Source of the DNA: Lingula anatina
Lineage: Eukaryota; Brachiopoda; Lingulata; Lingulida; Lingulidae
Direction of reading: 5' to 3'
Assembly: GCF_001039355.2 (NCBI RefSeq)
Contig: NW_019776117.1
Span: 36,039-100,038, forward strand
Length of the DNA stretch: 64,000 nt
Positions 25,867-39,129 of the stretch are shown here, piece after piece. The notes beneath the pieces are model-generated. The model ran no database searches and was not told the DNA's origin. It saw only the letters and a list, made by a program, of their open reading frames with translations. A program made the position numbers and the translations under genes. Each line of letters opens with the position of its first letter. The stretch's first letter is position 1.

Positions 25867-26920
25867 GTTGTTCGGTAGATGATTATACTGCAAACAGTGA
25901 CAATGATTTTATTTATTTTCAATCGGACTGTCTCTTAGGTTAAATGTTTTTGAAGCCTTTAATCATATTTGGCGTAACTATATCGACTTTATCGCGATTT
26001 TCGTAAAATGCAAGGGGGAATGCATTTAAAATAAACCTATGATACAACGCATGAACACCATTAACGTTATATATTTAACCTTGATGGTTGATATAGCATA
26101 AAACAGAATGATAATTTAATTATATATAATGTTCTACATGTTCAATAAGATGCTCTTGAATGTTCTTCAATTAAACTACTACCTTTTACCTTTGTACTTG
26201 GTTTTATGGTTTTATACATATGTGTGTGGCCAGGTTGGAAGCACCCGGTGTATAGCACCCCACCCATGAACGGCTGTCTGAAAATGCATTGACGAGTAAT
26301 ATTCCAGATCCCCAGAATAAATTATTTCATTCACTCAACTTGACATTAACACTAATACTGGTTTATCCAGTGTTAAGACACTTAATGCCCGTTAACAGAA
26401 AGTCTGCCCTCCGTTAGATTTGTACAGGTTAGGGTGAGCGTGAGGAAGGTCTCACTTCAATATTGTATTTGACTTAAATATTGGTTTAATAGCTGGCTTC
26501 GGGTTATAATAATTAATTTCACAATTTTGGTTATAATAAACGTACAATTTCCTACTGCGGGACGGAAGATTTTTTTTACATATACATACCATCAGTGAGG
26601 GTGTATACAGACGCAAACGCTATGGAAGATACGAGAGGAGAGCCGGGTTTGTACCAAAATAGACGACTCTTGATATTGTCTGGAAGAGCCTCTCCTACAA
26701 TATTTTTATGCAAAAATGTGAGAATATTTATAAAGGCAACGGCATCACAATACCAAAAAATCTTTCATGATAAGTGCATGTAGATTTTATCCACAGTCGA
26801 CGTTGTGTCACAGGCGCTAACACAAGATAATATAACATTTATGGTATTCCAACATTTTAATGGCTAACTTAAAGGATGAATATGTGTATCTGACAAAGCT
26901 TTCACATAAGACAAATAACA
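25867..26920. repeat. Tandem duplication, first copy
   Basis: This ~1.05-kb block is repeated almost identically at 27047-28051. It runs from inside the exon 6 copy through exon copies 5 and 4. The main difference is a ~43-bp deletion in the second copy. Confidence 0.85.
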
Positions 26921-27046
26921 TTGATGAACCGCAACTGTCTGTAAATATGGTCGGTAGACGAAATGTGTTGTGTTACCTTTGTCTAAATATATAATGTTAA
27001 GGCAGCTTTGTTTCGTGTATGTGTGTGTATGTGTGTGTTGTGTGTN

Positions 27047-28051
27047 AGTTGTTCGGTAGATGATTATACTGCAAACAGTAACAATGATTTTATTTATTTT
27101 CAATCGGACTGTCTCTTAGGTTAAATGTTTTTGAAGCCTTTAATCATATTTGGCGTAACTATATCGACTTTATCGCGATTTTCGTAAAATGCAAGGGGGA
27201 ATGCATTTAAAATAAACCTATGATACAACGCATGAACACCATTAACGTTACATATTTAACCTTGATGGTTGATATAGCATAAAACAGAATGATAATTTAA
27301 TTATATATAATGTTCTACATGTTCAATAAGATGCTCTTGAATGTTCTTCAATACATATGTGTGTGGCTAGGTTGGAAGCACCCGGTGTAGCACCCCACCC
27401 ATGAACGGCTGTCTGAAAATGCATTGACGAGTAATATTCCAGATCCGCAGAATAAATTATTTCATTCAATCAACTTGACATTGACACTAATACTGGTTTA
27501 TCCAGTGTTAAGACACTTAATGCCCGTTACCAGAAAGTCTGCCCTCCGTTAGATTTGTACAGGTTAGGGTGAGCGTGAGGAAGGTCTCACTTCAATATTG
27601 TATTTGACTTAAATATTGGTTTAATAGCTGGCTTCGGGTTATAATCATTAATTTCACAATTTTGGTTATAATAAACGTACAATTTCCTACTGCGGGACGG
27701 AAGTTTTTTTACATATACATACCATCAGTGAGGGTGTATCCAGACGCAAACGCTATGGAAGATACGAGAGGAGAGCCGGGTTTGTACCAAAATAGACGAC
27801 TCTTGATATTGTCTGGAAGAGCCTCTCCTACAATATTTTTATGCAAAAATGTGAGAATATTTATAAAGGCAACGGCATCACAATACCAAAAAATCTTTCA
27901 TGATAAGTGCATGTAGATTTTATCCACAGTCGACGTTGTGTCACAGGCGCTAACACAAGATAATATAACATTTATGGTTTCCAACATTTTAATGGCTAAC
28001 TTAAAGGATGAATATGTGTATCTGACAAAGCTTTCACATAAGACCAATAAC
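27047..28051. repeat. Tandem duplication, second copy, starting at an N
   Basis: It begins immediately after the single N at 27046 and in the middle of the exon 6 homology. That position fits either a real duplication or an uncollapsed allele joined at an assembly gap. Confidence 0.8.
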
Positions 28052-29282
28052 AAAATAATTTCCTGTGGTTAATTTTAAAATGTCTTAAGGGTGGAATACA
28101 TGTGCCACGGGCGTCGCACGATGAAATCATATACGATTTTCCGTGCGATATTTTTCTCCTCGTAGGTACATGTAGCTACAGGCTACGGCATCTACGTTTA
28201 CATAACGTGCACGTGCTGTGCCATGACCTTGAGGTCACGTGGGGAAGAATTTTATTCCGGTTGAGAAGTGATCGTACATGTAAGAAGCCATTTCAGTCCC
28301 AGTGCAGTTGCCGCACGTTTTCACGTTTTTACTTGGTTATTCTCAATGTAAGACGTGGTTTATAAAAATGGTTGTTCGTATGAATGAATGAATACAGGGA
28401 TGTTGATAAAGTGTCCGTTGTAAAAATTAAGAAAGCATAACACATGAAAATGTGAATTAATCCCTACTTTGTTGTCCAGGCAGCACAAAATAAATGACAG
28501 GTGGAACATTAGAAAACAGGCTGGGTGTCAGCGCAGGCGGTAACGGCTCAAGTGTCTTGCCTGGAATGAGTACTAGTGTCTTTCTGATACAGCAAAAATC
28601 TTTCACACAATGAGAGTTTATAATGAATACTACATATTTTTCTTAAAATGCTTGAAATAAGGAATTTATTATCCATCTAAATGGAGTTAGCACACCTGAA
28701 CAGAATGATTAATATATCCGATAACTGTGTTCTCCAGCAGTGCATTTAACAACTTAGGAACATTGAAAAGAGGACAGTTCCTGAAATCAAATACCACATT
28801 ATTTTCTTCTCTGATACATATATTTACCTGCAACTGATGTCTGTGTGATGTCATCACTGTGAATTTGGGGACATTCCTCTTCACTTGCCGCTGTCGTTTT
28901 AAAGCAATGGCCGACGTCAGGCTTTGTGTTGATACATATCACTGCAGGTAATTGACCATTGGTTTATTTATGCAAGGAATAAATTAGTTGCCAGTAACTA
29001 ATGTTGATTATTAAAAGTGAAAGAGGAATATCAGGTTTTACGAAAAGCCATATCATTTCAATAGAAATCATTTGAACAGTGTGATTCCCATTTCAATTTT
29101 TGGATTTTCGCCAAAACGGTAAAACTATGAAGGACTGCAGTGAAAAACTGCCATGCTATAACGTGGATTATATTCTTCTTGTCGTAGCATCGAATGCCAT
29201 GGGTCTCTTTTTTACATAGTTCNGTGTTGGGGGGGGGGGGGGGGGCAAAGCAATTTTTTCTCAGAGATGATCACATTTTCAG

Positions 29283-29343
29283 GGATGCTATGGTCGAAAA
29301 AAGAAGCATGGACGCAGATTCCATCGCCATGGCCGGAAACTAA
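29283..29343 (+). pseudogene. Orphan last exon of a Diedel-like gene
   Basis: An intact exon 4: acceptor TTTTCAG, then 61 nt reading DAMVEKRSMDADSIAMAGN and stop TAA. No exons 1-3 precede it. An N and a G-run (29223-29245) lie just upstream, so the rest may be missing from the assembly. Confidence 0.7.
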
Positions 29344-29399
29344 GATGATTCGGGAAATGTTGGTCTCTTTCTATAGAAGTCGAGCTTCAGTCGAGGCAT

Positions 29400-31150
29400 A
29401 TTCACGTTAGCCTTGATTGTACCGCGTTATATGATATTCAGTATTTCATTTGATATAATAATATTAGATATTATTATATCTACTAGCCAGATCAAACGCT
29501 GCAATTTGGTTTCTTACAGAGTGATATACTCCGTGTTACAATGTAGATGTAAAATGGAAAGTTGTGGATTTTCGTTCTATACACATATATACTTAAAAAA
29601 AGAAACAAAATCGAGAGCATTCAGTTTTATCTTTGAGACTTCAGCTTGTGTAAAGCACCTCTATATTGGTTTTGGGTGTTATATAGCTTTTCTTCTTAAT
29701 CTCATGTCCGGTTCGTTCACATGGTGTAAGTATATTTATCTGTGCATTAAAAAAACTATTTGTAACTTAACTTGGGACGTTTTCAGAATTTGAAAAAAAA
29801 GGCTAATCAGTCTGGGTGTAACTCTATGCAACTGTGCGTTCCCTGTGAAAGAATAAGCTGTCTGGCAATGTCTATCTTTTTGGTACCATTCTGGCACAGA
29901 TGAACAATTTTATAAAACGCTGTTTGACTCATTGTACGCACTACAAAATTGACCGAAGGCAAGCGAGAAGCCAAATTCTTCTATGCAGTAGTAACCGATA
30001 TATGGATACTTTTTTTAACAGTACCATGCTTCGCCAAAGCCAAGCTCTGGCCAGCCCAAAGAAGCACTATCCAAAGAAGTCACGAAGGGCAGAGAATAAA
30101 AGTTGCCATCACAAGTCGCGTTTCTGTTTTTTTTCCCCTTGTGGATTATATTCATTTAGCCTACGCATTTTTGTAGCGGTTTTGGTAACAACATTCCATC
30201 TGCCCTTGGAAGATAGGATTCATCACCTTAATCAATGTGAACATAAATACCTTATGATCCTAATTTTTTAAAAGTATATAAAATTCTGCGTTGGCGATGT
30301 TTATAAAATATTATATTGTGCACAGAATATAGTAAGACTTTTGCCTGTGATTTAAGATATACCCGGGCCCCGTATTTCGAAAGCTTCGCTTATGGCGAGC
30401 GGGCGCAAGCATGTCGATTCCTCGCTATCCCATATCTCGAAAGTCTCGCAAATCGTGGGAAAAATCTTGTGTTGATGGAAGCCAGCAAAAATCCTCACAT
30501 CCCCAAACACCAGTATATGAATCCATTAACATCAGTAAATGATATAGTGGAAAATGTAGAAAATGCGTAGATGTATGGCAGAAACTTGTGACGTAAATGT
30601 ATTTTTCATTAGCTTATTCAAAAATTCAAAGACGACAAGCCCCCTTTTCATTGGACGGCATCCCGTCACATGGCCCCGTTTGAGGGTAAAAAAGAATTAC
30701 GTGCCGACAACTGGTCAATCATTGAGCATTCATTCTGCGACCAAACCAATATAGGCGGGTGCCTCCTTTCTACAACAACAGTGATGCGGAATTCATGGTC
30801 GCACAAGGGACGCAGAAAGGACGCCGCCTAGTGTAAAGGGGCTTTAATGGCGGTGAGCTGCAGGTCATTAGCTGAAAATGGGTGCCAACATGCCAAATCT
30901 TGATGATCGAAGTTTTATTTAACAGTGCGCTATGATATCTAGTTAATGGTGCTTTTCAACCTCTAAGGTGATTAAAAGTCATTAAAGCTATCTAGAGAAA
31001 CGTATCCTAACTGTATACGGTTTTCGTTTTTTGAAATAAAAAGCAACCTGAGAAAATAAGAACATAATTTTTCCTTTACAAAACCATAATGAGCAACCGC
31101 GGCTACCAGCATTTTGACTGATTGTATTACCACTCAATTTTTGGTGCGTC
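29400..31150. repeat. Amplified unit segment, inverted copy at 58.6-60.56 kb
   Basis: This block matches the reverse complement of 58580-60560 in long stretches (for example the GCAAGCATG / TATCTCGAAAG region at 30361-30440 against 59090-59165). Shorter relatives are at 36240-36790 and 40130-40690. It contains a Tc1-like helix-turn-helix remnant on the minus strand near 29870-29960 (TKKIDIARQLILSQGT). Confidence 0.65.
30637..30845 (+). mobile_element. ~205-bp MITE with GCCCC...GGACGGC ends
   Basis: The ends read AAGCCCCCTTTTCATTGGAC and, inverted, AAGCCCCTTTACACTAGGC. Copies: 48583-48787 and 58715-58908, with a fragment at 12600-12670. No coding capacity. Confidence 0.7.
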
Positions 31151-31185
31151 AGTAGAAATGACATGGTGTAACTGGATAATCATTC

Positions 31186-31279
31186 AGTTGTATATTCTGC
31201 TCTCCGCACTGGTGAAGACTAGAAGAGAGAGGATCTTTTACGGTTGGTTGAAGCCGTATAGTCGAAGTGCTCTTTAAGG
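31186..31279 (+). promoter_or_regulatory. Distal promoter and untranslated exon of unit B
   Basis: Initiator TCAGTT near 31186 and donor AAGG|GTAAGT. The TATA position reads GTGTAACTGG. It lies 2.2 kb upstream of the proximal module of copy B, with satellite between them. Confidence 0.55.
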
Positions 31280-32154
31280 GTAAGTTCTGTTTATTGGGAG
31301 TTAACAATAGGGGGGCACGGGCAGGGCAGGTGAAATTACTAATCGTGTAGATATAGAATTAGCAAGCCATACCTTGGCGTTTAAAGATATTTATATGACC
31401 CCATAGGAAAACATTCGCTTCAAATATTAGCAAATTGTAGATTTTACAAATTTTAGAAAAGCAGAGAGGCAGATCCCCTAGCCTTACACCCGATCCAATC
31501 CCACCTGAAAAAAAAAAATGCATACTTATAGGCATGTGCAACGACTGGAAATGAATTCAACTCTTTTTACTATGTCCACATAACAAGATGGAAAGGTCAA
31601 TGATATTTTTCACATGGACTGGAATACGGTACTTTAAATAACGCATGCAAAAGAAATTATTCATGATAAGGCCAAGCATCCGTACTCACTCCGGTTTAAA
31701 AACCCCTTCAGTTTTCATTCGAATATAGTACTTGTGGGGACTTACCCCGGGGTCCAAATACCCCCGCTCTCCCCTACAGCACAATTTCAAGATGGGAAAA
31801 GCAATTAAGGCGCTTTGGGTTGAACAGAGATAATTAAGTGAACTGAGATAATTAAGGGAAATCTACACGGTATACCCTCCTCCATCAGAGTAGCAATTTC
31901 TTTTTTTCCTTCACTGCCGGCTCCTGTACGTTCACTATGGTAGGAATTTGACAGCCAGACGTATGTTTCACCTTTAATGACACACTTTATATTGTTAATA
32001 ATGGTTGAAAATTCATCACTGGTTACGCGAGCAATAAACCGCGAATCACTTTTTTTACAATCGGTCTTCCATGCCAAATAGCGCAGTCTTTACACAGGTG
32101 GTGCATTTACTTTTGTCAGCCCCTGTAGAATGAACACGAAAGACGCAAAATATA

Positions 32155-33075
32155 ATTTTCAATCCTGGTGAATTGCTTTGAAAAGACAACTAAGACACTC
32201 TTGGTGCAGAAAAGAGAGAATAAAACAAAATACCTATTTGGGGAAAAACGTATTGAATGGGTTTTTTGCGACTTTTATATTACAGATAATACAAAAAATA
32301 CATCAATTCTTTGCAAACAATAGACATCATTTTTTAGGAAAAATCCATCTTCTATAATGTGAAAAATAGAGACTTGGTTTACAAAAACCACCAATTTTGT
32401 CTGGGGACAAGAACGTGACATCATTATTTTGATGGTTATTTATTGCTCAGAATAATATTATAGCTTTTTCACGGTTGAAAAGGCAACTTAGACACGCTTG
32501 GTGCAGAAAAAGTGAGAATGAAATACTTTATTGCACAAAAACGATTCGAATTGGTTTTGCGACCACTATATTACAGATAATGCAAATAATACTTCAATGT
32601 TTTCCGAACAAAAGGCATCATTTTATAGGTAAAAGTGCAGAAAAGAGAGAATAAAACAAAAATACTTTACTGCACAAAAACGATTCGAATTGGTTTGCGA
32701 CCACTATATTACAGATAATGCAAATAATACTTCAATGTTTTCCGAACAAAAGGCATCATTTTATAGGTAAAAGTGCAGAAAAGAGAGAATAAAACAAAAA
32801 TACATTACTGCACAAAAACGGTTTGAATAGGTTTGCGAACACTACATTACAGGTTATGCAAATAATACATCAATGCTTTCCGAACAAAAGGCATCATTTT
32901 ATAGGCAAAAACCATCTTCTATAATGCGAAAAATAGAGACAAGAACGTGACATCATTATTTTTGATCATTTATCAAATTTGTTTTATAATTAGTTATTTA
33001 TTTCTCAGAATAGTATTAGTGCATAGCCACCTTTGAGAAAGCAACTAAGACACATTTGGAGCAGAAAAAGGAGAA
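32155..33075 (-). repeat. ~170-bp satellite array of unit B
   Basis: Four to five copies of the unit described at 18.36 kb, in reverse complement, matching the opposite orientation of unit B. Two adjacent copies (32515-32640 and 32641-32770) are nearly identical. Confidence 0.85.
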
Positions 33076-33345
33076 CACAACATATTGTCCCCGCTGCTAA
33101 AAAAACTCTACAAATTACTGTTTTTTAAGACCAATATAATACAAAAATACAAAAATACATCAACGTCTTTCAGAAATTGGAGCTCTAAATTTTCCGAACT
33201 GTACATGTCTGTCATGGTTTGTCAAAAAGCAACCTGATAAATTAAGTCACAGTTTGTTTTAACAAAGGATACCAGCATTTAGGATGATTTTTTCACCACC
33301 CAATTGTGCCAATAAATAGAACATATAATTGGACTATCATCATTC

Positions 33346-33423
33346 AGTTATCTCATTCTGCTCTCCGTCGTAGTGAAGACTAGAAGCGAGGTTGTATTCG
33401 TCAAGTCGAAGTGCTCTTTAAGG
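33346..33423 (+). promoter_or_regulatory. Proximal promoter and untranslated exon of copy B
   Basis: TATAA at 33324-33328, initiator-like TCAGTT with predicted start near 33346, exon to the donor AAGG|GTAAGT at 33423. The matching acceptor, TAATTACAG, ends at 33734, three bases before the start codon. Confidence 0.7.
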
Positions 33424-33737
33424 GTAAGTTATGTTTATTGGGAGTGAACAATAGTGGAACATGGACGGGGCAGATAAAACTAAAATTTACGTACATTTAG
33501 AATTAGCAAGCCATAAGCAAAACATCAAATCCGGACCATAGCAAAACTTAAAATTCAGTAAGAGGTAGAAGACAGTAAAAGGGGATTCACTCACTGTTAT
33601 TATGTCCACATGACAAGATTAAAAGGATAAGAATATTTTGTCACGTCGTTTGCAATACGCCATTTAAAGAAATGTGTAAGAGATCTTTTATGTCATTATG
33701 TACATCATACATAGTACTCTGGCTGTAATTACAGAAT

Positions 33738-35434
33738 ATGGTCGGATCCATAGTTGGCATCCTGGTGGCAGCATGTCTAACAGCTGCTGTAATTAAAGAA
33801 ACAGAGGCGGTTTGCTGCAAAGCGGTTGTAGGTCGTTTCTGCAAAGATTGCACTGTTGTAAGTTATCAGCTAATTTGCAATTCCCTGTTTCATATGAATA
33901 CATCAGCCATTGGTTTACTGAGCAACTCTGTTGTTAATTATCAAATGGACATGATTTTTTTGAATATTTACATATCAACTGCTTGGGAAATGAGACGGCA
34001 GCATGGTGAAATAGCAATAAATGGCAAACTTTAATGGTGGATCACCACAGGGAGGATGGAACGCTGCCACCAATATCACAGAATTCTTCCTTTCCCAGCC
34101 CTGAATGCTATCTTTGTTGTCATCAGTGCTTTCTATCCCGAGTGCTTTCACTTCCCTGTTAAATACATGCATTTAGGCTTGTTTAGTTATTAATTATTAT
34201 TTTCTACCATCATCAACTTCAGTTGTTCTAACACAAAAATCAAATCATAAATTAAATCTTTTTTTATCAGTAGCAGTATTCACAAAACAATTCTGCTCAA
34301 TGTACACATAATTATCATAATATCTACTGTAGATCTAGCAATATGGCATTTGAAAAAGGATTGAAGGAATGGAACTTACGGTGAACAGATTTGCTTAGTG
34401 CTGTTGTCATTCCAGGCGACCCCGTATTGCGGGTATCAGAGTTGCAATATTTTTGGCTGTGCTTGTGGCGGGGGATGTCGGAGAGACTGTGGTTACAGTT
34501 TAAGTAATTCCGGGTGAGTATTTTGAGTGTTGGTCAATGGTATGGAAAAACATGCTAGTTATTCGAATTTTATTAATGTGTTGAACTAAAAAGTTATAGA
34601 AAATGCGAACCAAACGTTTTAAAATAATGATTGCAGATCAAAAATATATTTTTAATTGCAATTTATGATTTTTTTGCTGAGATACCATTTGCTCAATATG
34701 CCTGTATAAGTCTATGTACTATGTTTGATATCTAATTTTGTTGAATGGCTCAGATCTGTGAGTCGTTTACAATATATGCCAAGTGGATGCACATGCACCA
34801 ACGAACGATCAGTGACAGATGATGCAAGTGATGCTAATGATCCAATGAGTGTATTCAGTGACAAAGATAATGAAAGGTACTAGTATTTGGGAATGGGGGG
34901 GGGGTTACAACTTGTTCTCAAAATATTCAGAATAAACATAAACACATGTATAACTACTTAAAGTGCTTTCTGTGCATTGTGCGCTATTTTGTATTTTAAT
35001 TTCAATGGGTTACGCTAAGGTAGAAATAGTATGTTGGAGAAACATACACACAATGGACAATATACAGGTAATCGTCACCTCCTGAATCACAATAATCAAA
35101 TAATAATCAAGTAATCAATAATCAAAGTAGGCAGATCTTTAAGGAGCATATCATTCCATAGTCATTTTTCTCCCCAAAGTATTGATTCAGTAGCGGTGAA
35201 ACTTCTATTGTCCATTGTGTGTATTTTCTTTTTATTTCCCCCTAGAATCCCGTTCTAGATTTTCTTTTTTTCCATCCAAGACCTTTTATTAAACATAGCA
35301 TATACAAAGCATAGCATATATAAAACTATATACCTTCAAAACAATTCTGCCTCAGAGATTATCACATTTTCAGGGATGCTTTGGTCGAAAAACGAAGCAT
35401 GGACGCAGATTTCATCGCCATGGCCGGAAACTAA
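33738..35434 (+). CDS. Diedel-like secreted cysteine-rich protein, copy B
   Basis: Coding exons: 33738-33857, 34416-34513, 34754-34876 and 35374-35434; 402 nt, 133 residues, phases 0, 2, 2. Residues 1-24 look like a signal peptide (hydrophobic core, then KETEA before VCC). The mature protein has CC...FCKDC (exon 1), YCGYQSCNIFGCACGGGC and RDC (exon 2), GCTCTNERS (exon 3, the 123-nt class) and DALVEKRSMDADFIAMAGN (exon 4): twelve cysteines in all. The conserved exon 2 motif is the hallmark I associate with the Diedel family. It is the only intact copy on the plus strand. A second copy of its last exon lies downstream at 39244. Confidence 0.8.
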
Positions 35435-37863
35435 GATGATTCGGGAAATGTTGGTCTTCTTCTATAGAAGTCGAGTTTCAGTCGAAGTATATTCACATTA
35501 GTTCGATTGTACCGCGTTATATGATATTCAGTTTTGGAATAATTCCAAAGAATATTTATAATCATCCGGCATAGCCACTGGTTTGCAACTCTTATCACCT
35601 AAACCCAATAAAGAGGTGCAAATGATGTCACAGGCACGTTTTTGAAAAAATAGTCCACACATTAGAAACTATGTTTGTTTACTAAAGGGTCCCTCACATT
35701 AAGATTTTCGCATCGAAGTTTCACTGCCCTGTAAATCATAGTAAATAAAAAAGAATTAATATCCTAAACCCTAAAAAGGCCACATATTTCACAGATATCA
35801 CAAATAGAAATCTTTCAGCTGCTTAAACGTTTTATTAACTTTGTAAGTTCGATCACCACTGGCTTTCTTAACGTTTTATTTGTTTTCAATATAACGTTGT
35901 GCAGAAATCCTGATAATCTTCTGTATAGAGTGATGACTTGTTTAGCGCGATTTCAGATGTTTGTGACTGAATATTATAATGATGCAGTATGCTGAAAGCA
36001 AAAGAAGGATAATTAAATGACATCTTATATTCATGGTGCAAAAATATGTCAGAAATATCAATGCACTTTATACATGTGTGTTTCAGTCGACAACGGAAAA
36101 ACCTGTTACCTGATTCACGAATTGCCTGGACAAAAATAATCTATTTTGGGACACTTTTTAAAGATCATACGTTTTAGCCATGACGCAAAGCCCCCTGAAT
36201 TACAGTTTAAACATTTATTTATACATCCTTACTGGTTATGTCAGCTATAACTTACTATGACCGGATCAATACAACATATCACCGAACACAAGAAAATAAA
36301 TATTATATATTATTATATCTACTGGCCAAAACAAAATATACGTGACTGGAACATACGCTGCCATTTGGCTTCTTACGGAGTGATGTTCACCGTGTAACAA
36401 AACACATGTAGATGTGAAATGGAGAGTCGTGGATTTTTGTTCTATACACATATATGTTTAAAAAATGGATACAAATCCCAATTTAGTTTTTGAGACTTTA
36501 GCTTGTGTATAGCACCTCTATATTGGTTTTGGGTGTTATATAGCTCTTCTTCTTAATCTCTTGTTCGGTTGGTGAACATGTAAGTTTATTTATCTGTGCA
36601 ATAAAAAACTGTTTGGAATTTAAATTGAATGGAGCGTTTTCCTCATTTACCGTTGGATATTGGGACACCAGTCTTGCCATAACTCTATGAAACCATGCGG
36701 ACCGTTTCCTATGACACAATAATTCGCCTGGCAATGTCTTTTTTTGGCGCCATTCTGGCACAGATGAACTATTTTGTAAATTGCTGTTTAACTCATTTTA
36801 CGCACTGCAAATGCAACCGACGGAATTCACAAATTTAATTCTTCTATGCAGTAGTTGCCGACATATGAACACTTTTATGACAGTACCATGTTTCGCCATA
36901 GCCAAGCTTCGACCAGCCCAAACGAACACAATCCAAATACATGCATATTGCACAATGCAGCTGTGCAACAGACATTGCAGCCAAATAATTGGTAGCGACA
37001 CGCCTGACTACACATAACTCTTCTAAACATGTTAGATCTGACTTTTTTGAAAAAAAAAAAACGATAATTTACCTAGGTATACCTTTGAAGCTGGAACAGT
37101 CCATACTCAATGTCAAATCTCTATCTCATTTACGTTGAATGGTTTTCACCTACAATTTTTTTCTAAAATTGTAATGCAATCAGTACTTCTGGTGAACATA
37201 TATTTGTATATTATTTGCTGTGACCCGAAGCTAACCGAAATGCTTTAATACAGGCCTAGTCTTGAACGAGGTGCTTCACGAACGAGGTGCTTCACGAATC
37301 ACAAAAAAAAAAAAAAAAAAAAATTAATTAAATGAAAAAGTCATGCACCTGGGGCAAAAAAGTAAAGAAGTCTCACTTCGGTCACAAAATGCGGATTTCT
37401 TTAAATTTAGCGTCAGCTGCCCTACCTTTGCAATTTTATACCGCGTAATCAATTTCTTTTCTAAAATTATACAGCGTAACCTAAAAGATCGATTGTGAAT
37501 TGTTTCACGCTGCCTGAAGGGAGACTGAACTTTATGCTTTTTTGCTGCATATCTTTCCAAATCATTTCATCTATATTTTTAGTCTACCCTTGCTGCTATA
37601 TTTCCTTGACATCATAATGTTCATGTTTAAATTTGGTAATTTGTCGAAAGTCACAAGTAACTTTTGTGAAATGTATTTCATTGAAAAGAAAAAAAAATCC
37701 TATGATTATCTACGAATCTATGATATTCCTATAATTTGTGCTTTGTTTAGATTTAGTACTGAATTACTGTATTCAAATGTGGTGCGTATTCATTAACTTG
37801 GTATCATCTTTAATGTCATTCATTTTTGTGTAGGGTGTGCGTACAATGAATTTACAAAACAAT
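35260..37863. repeat. 2.6-kb duplicated block, first copy
   Basis: Almost identical to 39130-41772, apart from poly-A/T length changes and scattered substitutions. It begins inside intron 3 of copy B and includes exon 4 and the 3' flank. Confidence 0.9.
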
Positions 37864-39129
37864 TAGTCGAGTAGCCAGAACGCTAACCCTGCAATGTTTT
37901 TTCCTGTAAACTTTTTTCGCTGAAATGCATTCTTTAGCTCGAGAGAAGCAAAATTAGCTTGGTTGCTATTTCCGAGACCTTGAGCATTTTTCAATATGGC
38001 CGTCAATTTATGAGAAAAAATAGAAAAACGAGCAGAAGTCGCCGGGTAAACATTATTGACAGCTTTTTTGAACGTGTATCCTATCAGGAGAACACAACAG
38101 TACTAGTGAATACAATTAAGCCCGTTACATATAGCAAAAAAGCCAAAATGGCCGTCAAAACATATGGCAGAAAGTAAAAACAGCTGCAAAATAAGTTCGT
38201 TTTTTGCAAATTAATTCTTATTAAAAACATTTCCGCCGTTTCTATTTATGTCCATTATGATAATTTGTTAGTCATGATCCTTAACTCTCAGAAACAGCTT
38301 ATTTGACATTAATCAGATGGTGGCAGACGGTGCCATCTCCTGAGAGTCCATTTGCCACTCCGACGAGCCCCATAGTCAAAGCTTGCTATGTTATATCTTG
38401 CAAGCTGTTTTAAAAGAAATTGTTTCATCTAGGTTACAAAACTTAGAGAAGCTTATAAGCTTGACTTTATTTGCCAGTTGATACGTAGGAGATATTGACA
38501 ATTTTTCAAAATTCAAGATGGCCGTCAATTTGTTATGTGAATAGCGAGAGCCATACATTCAAATAAAAAAAATAATGCTTCACTCCATTGTTCATCATTG
38601 CATATTTATATTTATATCCATGCAAAGTGCGATCATTTATTTTATTTTTGCAAGTTATTTTGATAAAAATGGCCTCCAAAACATAATGGAAGGGCAAAGA
38701 AACAACTGTAAAACCACAAGGCTTTTAACTGAAATAGACTTTAACTGGAACAAATATAAATTCATATATAAAGTGAAAAACGATATACCTGCGTTCAAGA
38801 CACATCACACAATAAAACATATTTTTAGGTTAAATGATACAAACAAGGAAAACAATATGTCCGTCAATGCTGCTCTATGATCAATCCAAACGTGTAAACT
38901 AAATCATTTTGAAATAAAAAAGGCGTCAAATTGTTTTCTTCAAGTTGGATTATTCTTATCCTTTTCTTGTAAACGTTTTAAATATTTTAACAGCGATGGG
39001 TAAAGGCATTTTTGTTGTTTAACAATGCAATTTATTATAAATAACCGAGATCCAAGCAGGGGTATACAAACCCAGAGGTTAGGACCCATGAAGTCAGCTA
39101 TTTTGGACAACGTGACATAGTACGGGGAN
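37864..39129. other. Spacer between duplicated blocks, no gene seen
   Basis: AT-rich sequence with no supported exon. 37870-38000 resembles the reverse complement of 44860-44995. Two ATGGCCGTCAATTT motifs recur near 37998 and 38518. Confidence 0.45.

Larger units (their letters stand above)
25352..28941 (-). pseudogene. Partial duplicate of the TTLL gene (exons 2-7)
   Basis: Copies of TTLL exons in the same order and orientation: exon 2 at 28941-28828, exon 3 at 28560-28468, exon 4 twice (27827-27723 and 26694-26590), exon 5 twice (near 27400 and 26260), exon 6 at 25887-25692 and exon 7 at 25434-25352. Exon 6 is 196 nt instead of 192, and the 4-bp gain breaks the frame at GKQF. The exon 5 copy near 26260 has a 2-bp insertion leading to a stop, and the one near 27400 has lost its 3' end to a deletion. 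The AG acceptor of exon 2 is mutated. No copies of exon 1 or of exons 8-17 are seen. It cannot make an active ligase. Confidence 0.85.

Noticed and set aside
29413-29793. 126-residue plus-strand frame
   Set aside because: Copies of this segment at 36.2, 40.1 and 60.4 kb do not keep the frame, so it is repeat sequence.
35374-35510. Longer alternative reading of the Diedel-like last exon (MLWSKNEAW...)
   Set aside because: The phase set by exon 3 selects the other frame (DALVEKRSMDAD...), which has the same stop in every copy and mostly third-position changes.
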